Origin: Prosthecobacter fusiformis
GTDB taxonomy: Bacteria > Verrucomicrobiota > Verrucomicrobiia > Verrucomicrobiales > Verrucomicrobiaceae
Direction of reading: 5' to 3'
NCBI RefSeq assembly: GCF_004364345.1
Contig: NZ_SOCA01000009.1
Location: forward strand, 124,001-188,000
DNA length: 64,000 nucleotides
A program made the translations under genes and the position numbers. Positions within the stretch are counted from its first letter, which is position 1. Each line of letters starts with the position of its first letter. Below, one piece after another: positions 18,841 to 28,900 of this stretch. The notes under the pieces are model-generated. The model searched no databases and was not told the origin of the DNA. It saw only the letters and a program-made list of their open reading frames with translations.

Positions 18841-19259
18841 AGTATCTGCTCGACACCATGGTCGTCAGCGAGCCGACCAAACGTAAACGAGAGCCAAAAG
18901 TTATTCAGTGGCTTATCGCACAGGATGCTGATTGCGCCATCTCCATCCTGACTCTGGGCGAAGTGGAACGCGGAATCGTGAGCATGGCCCCTAGCCAGCG
19001 GAAACGTAATCTGACGGAGTGGTTTAACAGCTTTGCGGAGCACATGGAGCAGCGTAACCGCATTCTCCCGGTGGACCGCACGTTGATGAGTTTTTGGGGT
19101 CCGGTTTACACTCGAGAAGAGCGACTGACCAAGCGCAAGCCGCCCTTTGTCGATACGATTCTCGCGGCTACCGCTGAACTGCATGGGCTGACACTGGTGA
19201 CGCGCAATGAAAAGGATTTCCCGAAGAGTCTGAGCCTGATTAATCCTTGGAAGATCTGA
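18837..19259 (+). CDS. PIN-domain toxin (VapC/FitB-like)
   Basis: The 140-residue PIN-domain ribonuclease keeps the acidic metal-binding residues: Asp in YLLDTMVVSE, Glu in TLGEVERGI, and Asp in PPFVDTILAATAELHG with the final TRNEKDF. Such toxins cleave RNA, often initiator tRNA. Translational coupling to the upstream antitoxin is shown by the ATGA overlap. The pair lies opposite to and between sufB and sufD. Confidence 0.88.
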   Translation: MKYLLDTMVVSEPTKRKREPKVIQWLIAQDADCAISILTLGEVERGIVSMAPSQRKRNLTEWFNSFAEHMEQRNRILPVDRTLMSFWGPVYTREERLTKRKPPFVDTILAATAELHGLTLVTRNEKDFPKSLSLINPWKI

Positions 19260-19377
19260 AGAGGAGCGGGGTCCAGTGTTTCGAGATGCACGCGCAGACC
19301 AGCCGCCGCAGACTTTGCGGTCATCACTTAGGTTATTATGATGAAGCTGGGAGAGCATGATTTCTACAGATGACGGA

Positions 19378-19569
19378 TCAGGGCTGTTCTGCGGAAGCGG
19401 GTTTTACTGCAGTGGATTTTGCTTGCTGGATAACCAGAAGTTGGTCAAGCTTGGTTTCGATGGAATCCATCCTTACACGCAGGGTGTTAACTAAGCGGAG
19501 AATCCACCAGATGAACACATAGGCAAGTATAGGCCATATTACGGCCAAGGCTTGGTTTAACGAATGCAT
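19378..19569 (-). CDS. Small membrane protein coupled to sufB
   Basis: The 63-residue protein has one transmembrane helix (about residues 8-27) followed by a short amphipathic, probably coiled-coil stretch (RVRMDSIETKLDQLLVIQQ). Its ATG overlaps the sufB stop by one base (TGATG), a common sign of translational coupling. The function is unknown; its topology is that of small single-pass accessory proteins. A SUF-related role is only inferred from position. Confidence 0.6.
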   Translation of the reverse strand: MHSLNQALAVIWPILAYVFIWWILRLVNTLRVRMDSIETKLDQLLVIQQAKSTAVKPASAEQP

Positions 19570-20987
19570 CAGCCGACGCTGCCCTCCATTTCGAGATCAA
19601 TGAGGCGCTTGAGCTCGACGCTGTATTCCATGGGGAATTCTTTGACGAGGTCGTTGATGAAGCCGTTGACGCTGAGGCTCATGGCCTCGGCTTCACTGAG
19701 GCCGCGCTGCATAAGGTAGAAGATCTGATCGGCACTGACCTGGCTGACGCTGGCTTCGTGCTGCGTAGAGTGCTGGTTGCCGCGCACGCTGATGGCCGGG
19801 TAGGTATCGGTGCGGCTGTTGGTGTTGATTAGCAGGGCATCGCACTCGGTGTTGTTCTTGCAGCCTTTGAGGTGCTTCGGAATATGGACCAGACCGCGAT
19901 AGGTGCTGCGGCCTTCACCAATGGAGATGGACTTGCTGATGACGTTGCTGGTGGTGTCATCGGCAGCGTGCACCATCTTGGCACCAGTGTCCTGATGCTG
20001 GCCGGTGTTTGCCAGAGCAATGCTGATGACCTCACCACGGGCGCGCTTGCCCTTCATGATGACGCCGGGGTACTTCATGGTTAGGCGGCTTCCGATGTTG
20101 CAGTCGATCCAGCGCACTTCAGCATCTTCATGGGCGATGCCGCGTTTGGTGACGAGGTTGAAGACGTTACTGCTCCAGTTTTGCACGGTCACGTATTGGA
20201 TCTTCGCACCCTTCATGGCCACGAGTTCCACCACGGCGCTGTGCAGCGTGGCGGTTTCAAATTTAGGGGCAGTGCAACCTTCCATGTACATCAGCTCCGC
20301 GCCTTCATCGGCGATGATGAGCGTACGCTCGAACTGGCCGAACTGCTCGGAGTTGATGCGGAAGTAAGCCTGCAAAGGATGCTTCACTTTCACGCCTGGA
20401 GGCACGTAGATGAAGGAACCGCCAGAGAACACGGCGCTGTTGAGGGCGCTGAATTTGTTGTCGCCAGTCGGGATGACTTTGCCGAACCACTTCTTGAAAA
20501 TCTCGGGGTGCTTGTGCAGGCCCTCGGTGCTGTTGACAAAGATGACGCCCTGCTCCTCCACGGCGGCCTTGATGTTGGAGTAAGCAGCCTCCGAGTCATA
20601 CTGAGCCTCCACGCCGGCGAGGAATTTTCTTTCCTGCTCCGGAATGCCCAGGCGGTCAAAGGTGCGCTTCACATCTTCTGGCACATCGTCCCAGGAACGC
20701 TTCGGCTTCTGGCCATCGGAGAGGTAGTAGCGGAACTCGTCGAACTTGATGTTCTCCAGATCCTTGGTGGCCCAATGCGTAGGCATGGGCTTGCTCTGGA
20801 AAATCTTGAGCGCTTTGTGGCGGAACTCACGGATCCAGTCGGGGTCGTTTTTGACATCGGCGATGAAGTCCACCGTCTTTTCGGTGATGCCGAAGCCGGA
20901 GTCGAACTTGTTGCGCTCAGGGAACGTGAAGTCCCCCACGCTATCAACCTTGATGTCGGAAATGTCGTTGTCTGGGGCGGTGACCAT
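19569..20987 (-). CDS. sufB: Fe-S cluster assembly protein SufB
   Basis: SufB is the main scaffold subunit of the SufBCD complex. The 472-residue length and motifs are standard: [25 protein letters not shown], the beta-helix core with CTAPKF and [14 protein letters not shown], and the C-terminal signature [25 protein letters not shown]. It lies in the minus-strand cluster downstream of sufC and a YcxB-like gene. Confidence 0.95.
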   Translation of the reverse strand: MVTAPDNDISDIKVDSVGDFTFPERNKFDSGFGITEKTVDFIADVKNDPDWIREFRHKALKIFQSKPMPTHWATKDLENIKFDEFRYYLSDGQKPKRSWDDVPEDVKRTFDRLGIPEQERKFLAGVEAQYDSEAAYSNIKAAVEEQGVIFVNSTEGLHKHPEIFKKWFGKVIPTGDNKFSALNSAVFSGGSFIYVPPGVKVKHPLQAYFRINSEQFGQFERTLIIADEGAELMYMEGCTAPKFETATLHSAVVELVAMKGAKIQYVTVQNWSSNVFNLVTKRGIAHEDAEVRWIDCNIGSRLTMKYPGVIMKGKRARGEVISIALANTGQHQDTGAKMVHAADDTTSNVISKSISIGEGRSTYRGLVHIPKHLKGCKNNTECDALLINTNSRTDTYPAISVRGNQHSTQHEASVSQVSADQIFYLMQRGLSEAEAMSLSVNGFINDLVKEFPMEYSVELKRLIDLEMEGSVG

Positions 20988-21026
20988 AATAAGAAAGTGT
21001 TTGGTGTTCAGTTTTCAGTGCTCAGC

Positions 21027-21542
21027 TCAGCCAATCTTGGAATGCTTGGTTTTGGTGGAGATGAGCTGGAGGAAGCGGTCGTAATCGGACTCGGAAGAGA
21101 AGGCGGTTTTTGGGAGCCAGTTGAAGGCTTTTTTATGACTGTAAATCATAGCGCCATCAGGTGTGGAGATGCTTTCAATGAAGTAATCCCAATCGAACTT
21201 CCCCTCTCCTAGTGGCATTCTCACCAATAAGCCTTGATCATTAAATTGGTATGACACCGTAGTTCCGAATGATGGAGAAGTCTTCAAGGCTCGCAGGTAG
21301 ATTCGCGGCCCCATCCAATAAGCCAATGCTAATAAGAGCGCGGCTCCCACCAAAAACCAATACTGCGGGAACATCTGGATTTTACCCTGGCTGATAATTG
21401 AGGGAATGGTGGAGATAACTACAAGTGCAACGGCCACCCAAAGAGGCCAGCCAAACACTGTGGAACGACGACTGTGCCATTTGTACCCCGCCAACATTGT
21501 TGGAGCATCAAAAGGCATAGTCGCTGTAATCTCTTCGTTCAT
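21027..21542 (-). CDS. YcxB-like membrane protein
   Basis: The 171-residue protein has two transmembrane segments (about residues 31-50 and 60-80) and a C-terminal YcxB-type domain (TTVSYQFNDQGLLVRMPLGEGKFDWDYF, then YSHKKAFNWLPKTAFSS). It sits between sufC (8-base gap) and sufB (39-base gap), an unusual place inside a SUF operon. The function of YcxB proteins is unknown. It may be a passenger or part of local regulation. Confidence 0.7.
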   Translation of the reverse strand: MNEEITATMPFDAPTMLAGYKWHSRRSTVFGWPLWVAVALVVISTIPSIISQGKIQMFPQYWFLVGAALLLALAYWMGPRIYLRALKTSPSFGTTVSYQFNDQGLLVRMPLGEGKFDWDYFIESISTPDGAMIYSHKKAFNWLPKTAFSSESDYDRFLQLISTKTKHSKIG

Positions 21543-21550
21543 TCAATTAG

Positions 21551-22306
21551 TTAGGCAGCAGCGAGCAGCTCTTCCTTGACCCAGTCGTAGCCTTTTTCTT
21601 CGAGCTTGAGGGCGAGTTCTTTGCCGCCGGTGTGGACGATCTGGCCGTCGATCATGACGTGGACGATGTCGGGCTGGATGTAGTTCAGCAGGCGCTGGTA
21701 GTGGGTGATGACGAGGAAGCCGCGGTTCTCGCTGCGCATGGCATTGACGCCACGGGAGACGACCTTGAGGGCATCGATGTCGAGGCCGGAATCGGTCTCA
21801 TCAAGAATGGCATACTTCGGCTCCAGCATCATGAGTTGGAGGATCTCGTTGCGCTTTTTCTCGCCGCCGGAGAAGCCTTCGTTGACGCTGCGGCCGGTGA
21901 AGCTGCGGTCCATTTCGAGCTGGTCCATGCGTGCATAGAGCTGCTTGTAGAATTTGATGGCGTCAATGTCCTCGCCTTTCGGCAAGCGGGCCTTGAGGGC
22001 GGCACGAAGGAAGTTGGCGTTGCTGACGCCGGGGATCTCATGCGGATACTGGAAGGCCAGAAAGAGCCCGGCGCGGCTGCGGGCATCCACGGCCATATCG
22101 AGGATGTTTTCGCCATCCAGGAGGACTTCACCGCTGGTGACTTCGTAGTCTTCGTGGCCGCAGAGGACCTTGCTCAGAGTGCTTTTGCCAGAGCCGTTGG
22201 GGCCCATGATGGCGTGGACTTCACCCGGATTGATCGTGAGGTTGAGGCCTTTGAGGATTTCGCGGCCGGGGATCTGGGCGTGGAGTGCTTTGATTTCGAG
22301 GGACAT
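21551..22306 (-). CDS. sufC: Fe-S cluster assembly ATPase SufC
   Basis: SufC is the ABC-type ATPase that drives conformational change of SufBD. The 251-residue protein has Walker A (GPNGSGKST), the Q-loop ([12 protein letters not shown]), the SufC form of the ABC signature ([14 protein letters not shown]), Walker B with DETDSGLD, and the H-loop (VITHYQRLL). The frame is open far upstream to 22528, but that extension is low-complexity read-through of the regulator gene. MSLEIKALH at 22306 is the natural start, 19 bases after the regulator stop. Confidence 0.95.
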   Translation of the reverse strand: MSLEIKALHAQIPGREILKGLNLTINPGEVHAIMGPNGSGKSTLSKVLCGHEDYEVTSGEVLLDGENILDMAVDARSRAGLFLAFQYPHEIPGVSNANFLRAALKARLPKGEDIDAIKFYKQLYARMDQLEMDRSFTGRSVNEGFSGGEKKRNEILQLMMLEPKYAILDETDSGLDIDALKVVSRGVNAMRSENRGFLVITHYQRLLNYIQPDIVHVMIDGQIVHTGGKELALKLEEKGYDWVKEELLAAA

Positions 22307-22325
22307 GAGGGAGTTTAAGAAAGGG

Positions 22326-22781
22326 TTAGGCTTTGTGGGAACACGCGTTGCAGGTTCCGTGGATGGCGATGTCCATGCGGGTGACCTTGGTGCCAGCGGG
22401 CAGGTTCCAGAATTTGGCTGGGTCGAAGTCGGCCGCAGGGTGGGCATCAATGACCTTGCCGCAGGTCTCGCAGTGAAAGTGGACGTGCTCGTGGAGGTTG
22501 GCGCAGTAGCGGGACTGGCCGCGCTCAAGCTGGACCTGGCGGATGAGGCCGTGGGTGGTCAGGTGCTCCAGACAATTGTAAACGGTGGCGAGGGAGATGC
22601 TGGGGGAGCGCTCCTTGACCTTGGCGAAGAGATCGTAAGCCGTCGGGTGGTCATTGGACTCGGCCAGGGCCTGGAAGACCTCCCGACGGTGCGGGGTCAA
22701 GCGAGCATCCGTGCCCAGCACGGCCAGACGGCAGTCCAGGCCGCTGGGCTTGGATGAAGAACGTGGGGATGGAGTGGCCAT
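22326..22781 (-). CDS. Fur-family transcriptional regulator heading the suf cluster
   Basis: The 151-residue protein has a Fur winged helix ([26 protein letters not shown], then [19 protein letters not shown]) and the metal-binding dimerisation domain with [13 protein letters not shown] and a C-terminal CNAC, so two CxxC zinc pairs are present. Position at the head of sufC-sufB suggests it senses iron or peroxide and controls Fe-S assembly. Whether it is Fur, PerR or a SUF-dedicated member cannot be decided by reading. A palindromic operator abuts its start, suggesting autoregulation. Confidence 0.88.
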   Translation of the reverse strand: MATPSPRSSSKPSGLDCRLAVLGTDARLTPHRREVFQALAESNDHPTAYDLFAKVKERSPSISLATVYNCLEHLTTHGLIRQVQLERGQSRYCANLHEHVHFHCETCGKVIDAHPAADFDPAKFWNLPAGTKVTRMDIAIHGTCNACSHKA

Positions 22782-22782
22782 G

Positions 22783-22809
22783 TTAGAATTAGAATTGGAA
22801 TGATTCTAA
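22783..22809 (-). promoter_or_regulatory. Candidate Fur/PerR-type operator
   Basis: Two bases upstream of the regulator ATG lies TTAGAAT-N7-ATTCTAA (22789-22809), with an extra TTAGAAT copy at 22783-22789. Read as hexamers it is GAATTA, GAATTG, GAATGA, then TTCTAA, which fits the three-hexamer description of Fur boxes and the AT-rich PerR palindrome. On the minus strand a TTGACG about 10 bases beyond could be a -35 element. Confidence 0.65.
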
Positions 22810-23404
22810 TGTATTGGATACGTCAAGGAATCAAGGGGGGATTCGAGATGCAGTGGAATTTGGGGTAGAAGGAAGTACTCAGTGCTCAGTTCGGAGCGCA
22901 CAGTGCGTTGATGAGATCAAGATGGTATTTATAAAAATGGTTATGGGGGTTATGGATGATAAGGCTTATTGGAAGGCGGATGGGGATGGGGAGAAATTGA
23001 ATTTTATCCCCATTTGGGGATCATTTGAGTTAATAGCTTGAGGATGAGTGTCTTAGCATGGGGATTGGTTCCCCATGGAGTCCCCATTGGGGGATGGTTG
23101 GGGAATCATGGGATTGCTAGATTCGATCTGCATTGGGTCTGAAGGGAAGATTGAAAAGGGTAGGTTTGCGGATAGAATACATTATTTATGGATGTTTACA
23201 AGGTGGTGATGAAGAGGATAGGTAGGATGGATGGGGCCATGCACTGAAACTCCCAAATCACCACTGGTTCTTTTTGCCGCAATGGGGCAGAGGGGCAGAT
23301 TTCTTATTCAGTCTCACTTCATTCGCTGCTCCTCCGCCCCCCTCGGTTAAGTCGGTTGATTGGGTAGAGAGTCGAGATGAGGTCTGGAACAGCACAAGGT
23401 ATAG
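22810..23404. other. Long intergenic region upstream of the suf cluster
   Basis: This is the largest gene-free gap (about 590 bases), between the Fur-family gene and an esterase gene. Its left end should carry the suf promoter. The centre is a cluster of GGGGA/TCCCC hairpins (annotated separately). The right part (23110-23400) shows no ORF or RNA gene that I can support. Confidence 0.6.
23006..23094. repeat. Cluster of three GGGGA/TCCCC hairpins
   Basis: Three consecutive inverted repeats occur within 90 bases: ATCCCC-N4-GGGGAT (23006-23021), CATGGGG-N7-CCCCATG (23057-23077) and TCCCC-N3-GGGGGA (23081-23094). The surrounding sequence repeats short ggggat/ttgggg words. They could form a small structured RNA or a protein-binding array. 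No T-run follows, so termination is not the obvious role. Confidence 0.5.
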
Positions 23405-24343
23405 CTACTTGAGGTGCTTGAGGAAGAAGGCGACCGTTCGGGACTGAATTTCGGAGCGGGGTGGATGGATGGATTCGCCGCTGAAACCGTGGCCGGCTCC
23501 TTTGGAAATGAGGCATTCGATGGGGATGCCTTTGGCGGTGGCGGCGTCGCGGAGGGCGATGGCGTTTTGAAAGTTGAGGACGATGTCATCATCCCCATGG
23601 GCGACAAAGATGGGAGGGCTGTCGGCACGGAGGAGCTCGATGGGGCTGAGCTTGAGGGCGAGGTCGCGTTTTTCCTCAAGAGTGCCGCCGAGGAGAGGGA
23701 GGAGACGCTGGGGCCGCTCGAAATTGCTGCCTTTCATGAGTTCGCGGTCCACAAAGGAGACGAGTGGATAGTATGAAGCCACACAGCGGATCCTTACGGG
23801 TGGACCGGGGATGGCTGGATCGCAGGGATAGTCTGCATCCTCTCCCAGGGCAGTAACGAGGGTGAGGTGGCCGCCGGCAGAGGAGCCAAAGGTTGCGATG
23901 CGCTCGGGATCAATGCCATAGTCCCCGGCGTGTCGGGCCAGGAAACGCACGGCGTCCTTGCAGTCGGCCACGGCATCATTGGCAGTGGTGGGCTGGCCGT
24001 CCACAAGGCGGTATTCAATGCTGGCACAGGCGATGCCTTCCTGGTTGAGGCTGCGGATGACGCCAATGATGTCCTGACGGAGGGCTTTGTATTTATCCCC
24101 CTTCCCCCAGCCACCGCCGTGGATGTAAACGACGAGAGGCGCTTGATCGAACTTCTTTTCCAACGGCTGAAAGAGCATGAGGTCCAGCTTCTGACCTCCG
24201 GCTTCTTTGAAGACGATGTTATTGATGATCTTCAGGTCCGCTGGAAGGCGGGGGATGTGAGCGGCTGTTTCCTCGGGAGCAGAGAAGGCGAAGTTGAAGA
24301 AGAGCAGACTCTGGATAGTCAACAGAAGGGAAAGCAGTTTCAT
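23405..24343 (-). CDS. Exported alpha/beta-hydrolase (carboxylesterase-type)
   Basis: The 312-residue protein has a signal peptide (about 20 residues, ending FAFSA) and the HGGGW oxyanion motif (VVYIHGGGWGKGDK, about residues 71-84). The nucleophile elbow GSSAGGH puts the catalytic Ser at about 155; the acid lies in FVAHGDDDIVL and the histidine in KGAGHGFSG. This is the BD-FAE/HSL-like family. It probably deacetylates or hydrolyses plant or polysaccharide esters in the periplasm. No neighbours suggest a substrate. Confidence 0.86.
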   Translation of the reverse strand: MKLLSLLLTIQSLLFFNFAFSAPEETAAHIPRLPADLKIINNIVFKEAGGQKLDLMLFQPLEKKFDQAPLVVYIHGGGWGKGDKYKALRQDIIGVIRSLNQEGIACASIEYRLVDGQPTTANDAVADCKDAVRFLARHAGDYGIDPERIATFGSSAGGHLTLVTALGEDADYPCDPAIPGPPVRIRCVASYYPLVSFVDRELMKGSNFERPQRLLPLLGGTLEEKRDLALKLSPIELLRADSPPIFVAHGDDDIVLNFQNAIALRDAATAKGIPIECLISKGAGHGFSGESIHPPRSEIQSRTVAFFLKHLK

Positions 24344-24491
24344 GGAGAGGAGTATGGGAACGTGGTTTTTTTAACCCTTCTTTGACCGTTCTCCCGGCTT
24401 TACATACTGGATTAGGATTGTCATGAAACGAGGCGACTCTATCGCATAGGCATAAGAGTTGCCTAATTGAGAAATGGGCCTAGAAGGGTAG

Positions 24492-25952
24492 ATGCTTATC
24501 TGGCGCGCCACAGGAAATTTGCTTCTATTTTTCAGCTATTGCTTTGTGTGTGATGCCAAATCTGAGACGCTGCCTGGAAAGGAACGTGAGATGGTGGTGC
24601 AGAGAGATGCTACTCCGCTAGGAAGCCGGACCCAGGTGGTTTTAAGCTATGCGGATGTGATTGAGCGTGTGCGGGACAGCGTGGTGACAGTGTATGTTTC
24701 CCGAGCGAGCAAAGGTGAGGATCGTGAGGACAGTGAGGAAAATCCTTTTGATCTTGTCCCAAGACGAAGATCCATTGATGACGATTCAGAAGAAAAGTAT
24801 CAAGGCAGCGGGAGTGGTGTCATTCTTACTCAGGATGGATTGATCGTCACAAATGCCCATGTGGTGAAGGATGCGGACAAGATTTACATCCGGCTACGTG
24901 GGAGAGAAGAAGACATGGAAGCAGTGATGATGGGCATTGACCCGGCGACGGACATCGCCGTGCTCAAGATGGAGGCGGAGAGTCTGAAGCCGTCCACTCT
25001 GGGGGATAGCAGCGTGGTGCGTCCAGGGGATGTAGTGCTGGCCATCGGCAGTCCTTTCGGGCTGGAGCAGACGATCACCCTGGGTATCATCAGTGCTACA
25101 GGCCGGGGTACACTGGGGCTGATTGACGGAGGGATGGAAGATTTTTTGCAGACGGATGCGGCGATCAATCCTGGCAATTCGGGAGGGCCTTTGCTGGATG
25201 GATTGGGGAGGGTGATCGGCATTAATACGGCCCGCTACTGGGGAGATAACATCGGCTTTGCCGTGCCGGCCAATCTGGTGCTAAAAGTCGCCGGAGATTT
25301 GTACCGCCATGGATGGGTGGTGCGAGGTTTTTTGGGGGTGCATACACTGGAGGTGACTCCGAAACTGGTTGGAGAACTGAAGCTGCCCAAGAAGGCGCGG
25401 GGTGTGATCATCAACAGTGTGGAAGCCGATGAAGCTGCTGCGAAGGCTGGATTTCATTCGGGAGATCTGGTCATTGAAGTGAATGGCCGACGGGTGGAAA
25501 ATGGGGCAAGATTTCGCCTCAGTCTGGCCAGTCAGCAGCCGGGTGATGAAGCGACTTTCCAGGTGTTGCGCGATGGGAAGGAAATCAGCCTTCAAGCTAA
25601 GCTGGGAGACCCTCCCGAATTGAGGGCAGCGCGTGCTATCGCAGCGAAGGCGGAGCCGTCCGATCATGAGTGGGCTCCCGGTCTGTTTGTGGCGGAGGTG
25701 GACCGGGATTGGAGGATGAAGCTAAAGCTGTCCCCCCAGATAAAAGGCCTGGTGGTCACGAAGGATTTCAAAATCCAGGATCGTGGTGTCCATCTCAGTG
25801 CCGGAGACCAGATCTTGCTGATCAATGGCAAGCCGGTGAAAAACCAGGCAGAGGCTAAAGCGCAGCTGGCTTCGCTAAAAACTCAGATCCTATTGCTTAA
25901 AATCCGGGGAGCGGAGGATGAACGTTTTGTGGCGGTGCCGCGTGTGCCCTGA
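24492..25952 (+). CDS. HtrA/DegP-like serine protease with PDZ domains
   Basis: The 486-residue envelope protease has a trypsin-like domain with catalytic His123 (TNAHVV), Asp154 (TDIAVLK) and Ser230 (NPGNSGGPL). A first PDZ domain follows (about 275-365: VRGFLGVHTLEVTPKL through ARGVIINSVEADEAAAKAGF), then a second, degenerate PDZ (about 395-480: SAGDQILLINGKPVKN). The N-terminus is hydrophobic (LLLFFSYCFV) and likely a signal peptide or anchor. It precedes the giant WD40 protein by 32 bases and probably shares its transcript, suggesting a joint role in envelope protein quality control or processing. Confidence 0.88.
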   Translation: MLIWRATGNLLLFFSYCFVCDAKSETLPGKEREMVVQRDATPLGSRTQVVLSYADVIERVRDSVVTVYVSRASKGEDREDSEENPFDLVPRRRSIDDDSEEKYQGSGSGVILTQDGLIVTNAHVVKDADKIYIRLRGREEDMEAVMMGIDPATDIAVLKMEAESLKPSTLGDSSVVRPGDVVLAIGSPFGLEQTITLGIISATGRGTLGLIDGGMEDFLQTDAAINPGNSGGPLLDGLGRVIGINTARYWGDNIGFAVPANLVLKVAGDLYRHGWVVRGFLGVHTLEVTPKLVGELKLPKKARGVIINSVEADEAAAKAGFHSGDLVIEVNGRRVENGARFRLSLASQQPGDEATFQVLRDGKEISLQAKLGDPPELRAARAIAAKAEPSDHEWAPGLFVAEVDRDWRMKLKLSPQIKGLVVTKDFKIQDRGVHLSAGDQILLINGKPVKNQAEAKAQLASLKTQILLLKIRGAEDERFVAVPRVP

Positions 25953-25984
25953 AGAATCCAAGTCATTCCCCTTTTCCAAATTGT

Positions 25985-28900
25985 ATGATGAATTCGTCTT
26001 TATCCTGTATCTTGCTGGCAGCTCTGTGGTGGCCGGGAGTCTTGTCCGCCCAGAATCAGGATGTGCCCGAGCCGCCTGCGGAGTGGAAGGTGGAATTTCA
26101 GCCGAGGACAGCATCCGCACTGTTGGGACATCTGGGAGAGCCTGAAATAGGCTCACCGATGAATACGCGTGATCTCAGGATGGTCTGGCATGAGAGCGGG
26201 CGTCTTTTCTTTTCTAATACAGGGATCCATATCCCCCCTTCCGAGCAGATCATTCAGGTATGGAGCTACCCGACGGCAACATCCCCGGCGAAATGCAAGG
26301 GCAGTCTCAACGTGGGGGGATCTTGGTCGCTCTCTGCAGCGGGTGACCGGTTGTGTGCCCAAGCCTACGCGCCCGCCGAAAAGTATCACTATGACAAGAA
26401 TGAATTTCATGCGGTGAGCTGCTTTCGGTTTCCTGAGGGCGTGCGAATATGGAAGTGCGCTTTTGATACTGGCAATTATGCGAGGCTGGTAGCCACCTGT
26501 TTCAGTAAAGACGACAAGCGGGTCCTGGCCGCCACTTACAATGAAGGTCTGTCCACATTGCATTTATTGAATGCGGAAACTGGGGCCGAAGAAAGCCGGT
26601 TGGTCGTGTCAAACCATCAAGAGCGAAGGTGCTCCGAGAGCTGTCTGGTGGCTTTGGGAGATGAGTTTGCCCTGATTATGCAATCCGAGTCCCAAGGGGC
26701 CAAAATATTTCAAGTAAGGCTGAATCCACTGAGACTGGATCCGGCCCCTTTTGAAAATTTGTCTTTGGGTGATCTACATCGTCTGGTGCGTAGCAAGGAC
26801 GAACGCTACCTGGCTGTATCCAGCAGTGATAGCTATGAAATCCTGGAGGCAAAAAGAGGTATGTGGGAATCCTGCCTGGATGGCCGTGCCCAGGGGGTGT
26901 GGTCTGGTAACGGCAGATTTTTAAATCCGATGGTTTTCTCACCCGACAGCCGGTTTTTGTTTGTGAGCACGTCCGCAGAAGCGAAGGTGATCGACATCGC
27001 CGCACGAAAGGTGATCAAGGATGAACTAGGAGGTGCAGAGGGGGCCGTTTATTCGCCAGACGGGTCAGTGATTTTGGTGGCGGAGCACAGCGGCATCGGT
27101 GTCTGGAATACGAGGGACTGGAGCTACCGGCCTTCCATCGAAAGCCAGCATGACTGCCCGGTATCGGGGGTGAATTTTTTACCTGATGGCAAAACGCTGA
27201 TCTCTCGAGACCACAATGGCCTGATCGTATGGGATTTACCCACACGAAGAGCGCGAGCTTCGCTCAAAAGCTCACGGACCCAAGCCCAGTTTGGAGCTTT
27301 TGTTCTGGTCAATGGGATGCGGGACATCATCGCCAGTGACGGCTGGGACTACTTGCGCTGGCCTATGCCTTCTTTACAAGGTCCGCCGCCTGCCAAGCCT
27401 GTGAAAAAGTTGGGTGTTCCGGCCTTTGGAACAGTGCTTAGCCAGGCCGAGTCATGCACGCACCAAAGCATCTTTGCAGATAAAACAGGCCGTCAGCTGA
27501 TTACGGTGTCGTCTGGGAGCGTGCATCTGAGGGATGTATCGGCACCCGGTACGGTCAAGACCTTGTCATCATTGGAGAATACTAGATTCAGCGACTATGA
27601 GCATCTGGTCTTTTTGGATGAACAGAATATCTGTTTGCATAATTCGGAAGGTGAAATTTTCCATGTGAATCTGAAAACGGATCAGCTAACTGAACTGACC
27701 GAGATGAAGGATGCCTCGTATAAGGGGCTGTGGATTCCTGGCAGGCGGTGGTATGCAACTCTGGGCAAGGCTGGTGTGCAGTTCATTAATGCAGGAACTG
27801 GAGCCGTGGCACAGACTTTGCGTAAAATGAAGGGGAATGTGGATTTTAGCCATACCTACATCCAAGGAGCGTTTGGAGCAGCGGTCACCAAGAATGAAAA
27901 AATGGTGGCGGCTTTTATGTCAGACCGTTTGCACGGCATCAATTACGTGAGTCTTTGGGACCTTGATTCGGCACAGATGCTAGCTTTGCAGATGCTGCCT
28001 GGGATGAGTATGAACTGCCTGGACTTTTCCCCGGATGGAAAGACCCTGGCGGTGGGACATGGGAACACGGCGATTTCCCTGTGGGATGTGGACAAGATGA
28101 TCGCGGCAGCTCCGCCGCCTGCGGAAATTCCGGTGGTGGCTTCAAGCGCTCCGAGAGTGCGTCCTAAGGTGGCACAAGCTGAAGAAGAGCCATCTGGTCC
28201 TGTGCCCGATGCGGAAGGTCATCTATGGACTTTCCGTCCAGACGGTTCCTGCGCGGTAGAATCCCGCCTGCCATCATTTGGGAAACTGAAAGTGAATGGA
28301 AAGCCGTTTGTCAGCCAGCGGGTATCCTACTTCAAGGCAGAAAAGGAGCTGATACGCAGCCCATTTGCCCTGGATCATTTTGGAGTGATCGAAGGGGAGG
28401 GGGTGTGGGTGAGCCGCCACTTGGGTGTGCATGCAATGTTCATGATGGCAGAAAATATTCTGCATGCGGTGGACAGCTTTACCAATGTAACTGACAAAGC
28501 AGTGAAGACCGAGATCAGTTTTGAAATCGAGTATCCGGCTGATGCCAAAGGGCTACTGACAACTCCGGATGCGCCGTTAACCATCCCACAAGACGGGCGG
28601 TTTTCACTGGGGAAGGATGACCTCTGGATCGCGGCTTCAGGGTCTGGAAAAGTGGGGGAAACGCTGGCGGCTGTGCGTGTGCAGACGATCGTCAAGAAGC
28701 AGTCTCCCCAGGTGCAATGGGATGCGATGAGCAAAAAGCTGCTGGTCACTTATACCGCAGAGATTCCGCCCGGTGAGACACGCTGGCTGGCGCATGGTGT
28801 AAGTCTGGTCCGACGTTATACTGAGGGGGGGATTGATGCGGTGACTGGTTTTCCCAGCCATGCCGAGGTCGGCTACCATGTGCCTCCTGGAAATGACGCC

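Noticed and set aside
18552-19358. A long minus-strand reading frame (about 268 codons) across the toxin-antitoxin pair
   Set aside because: It is the complement of the two plus-strand genes, which have clear Phd and PIN motifs; the minus-strand product matches nothing and lacks consistent composition.
20130-21212. A 360-codon plus-strand frame across sufB
   Set aside because: It lies opposite the well-supported sufB and YcxB-like genes and has the Val/Gly/Glu-rich look of an antisense shadow.
22307-22528. N-terminal extension of sufC upstream of 22306
   Set aside because: The extension is low-complexity Thr/Ser/Pro read through the Fur-family gene; SufC starts naturally at MSLEIKALH.
23110-23400. 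Possible CRISPR-like or tandem repeat DNA in the suf upstream gap
   Set aside because: Only short ggggat/ttgggg words recur, without regular repeat length or spacers.
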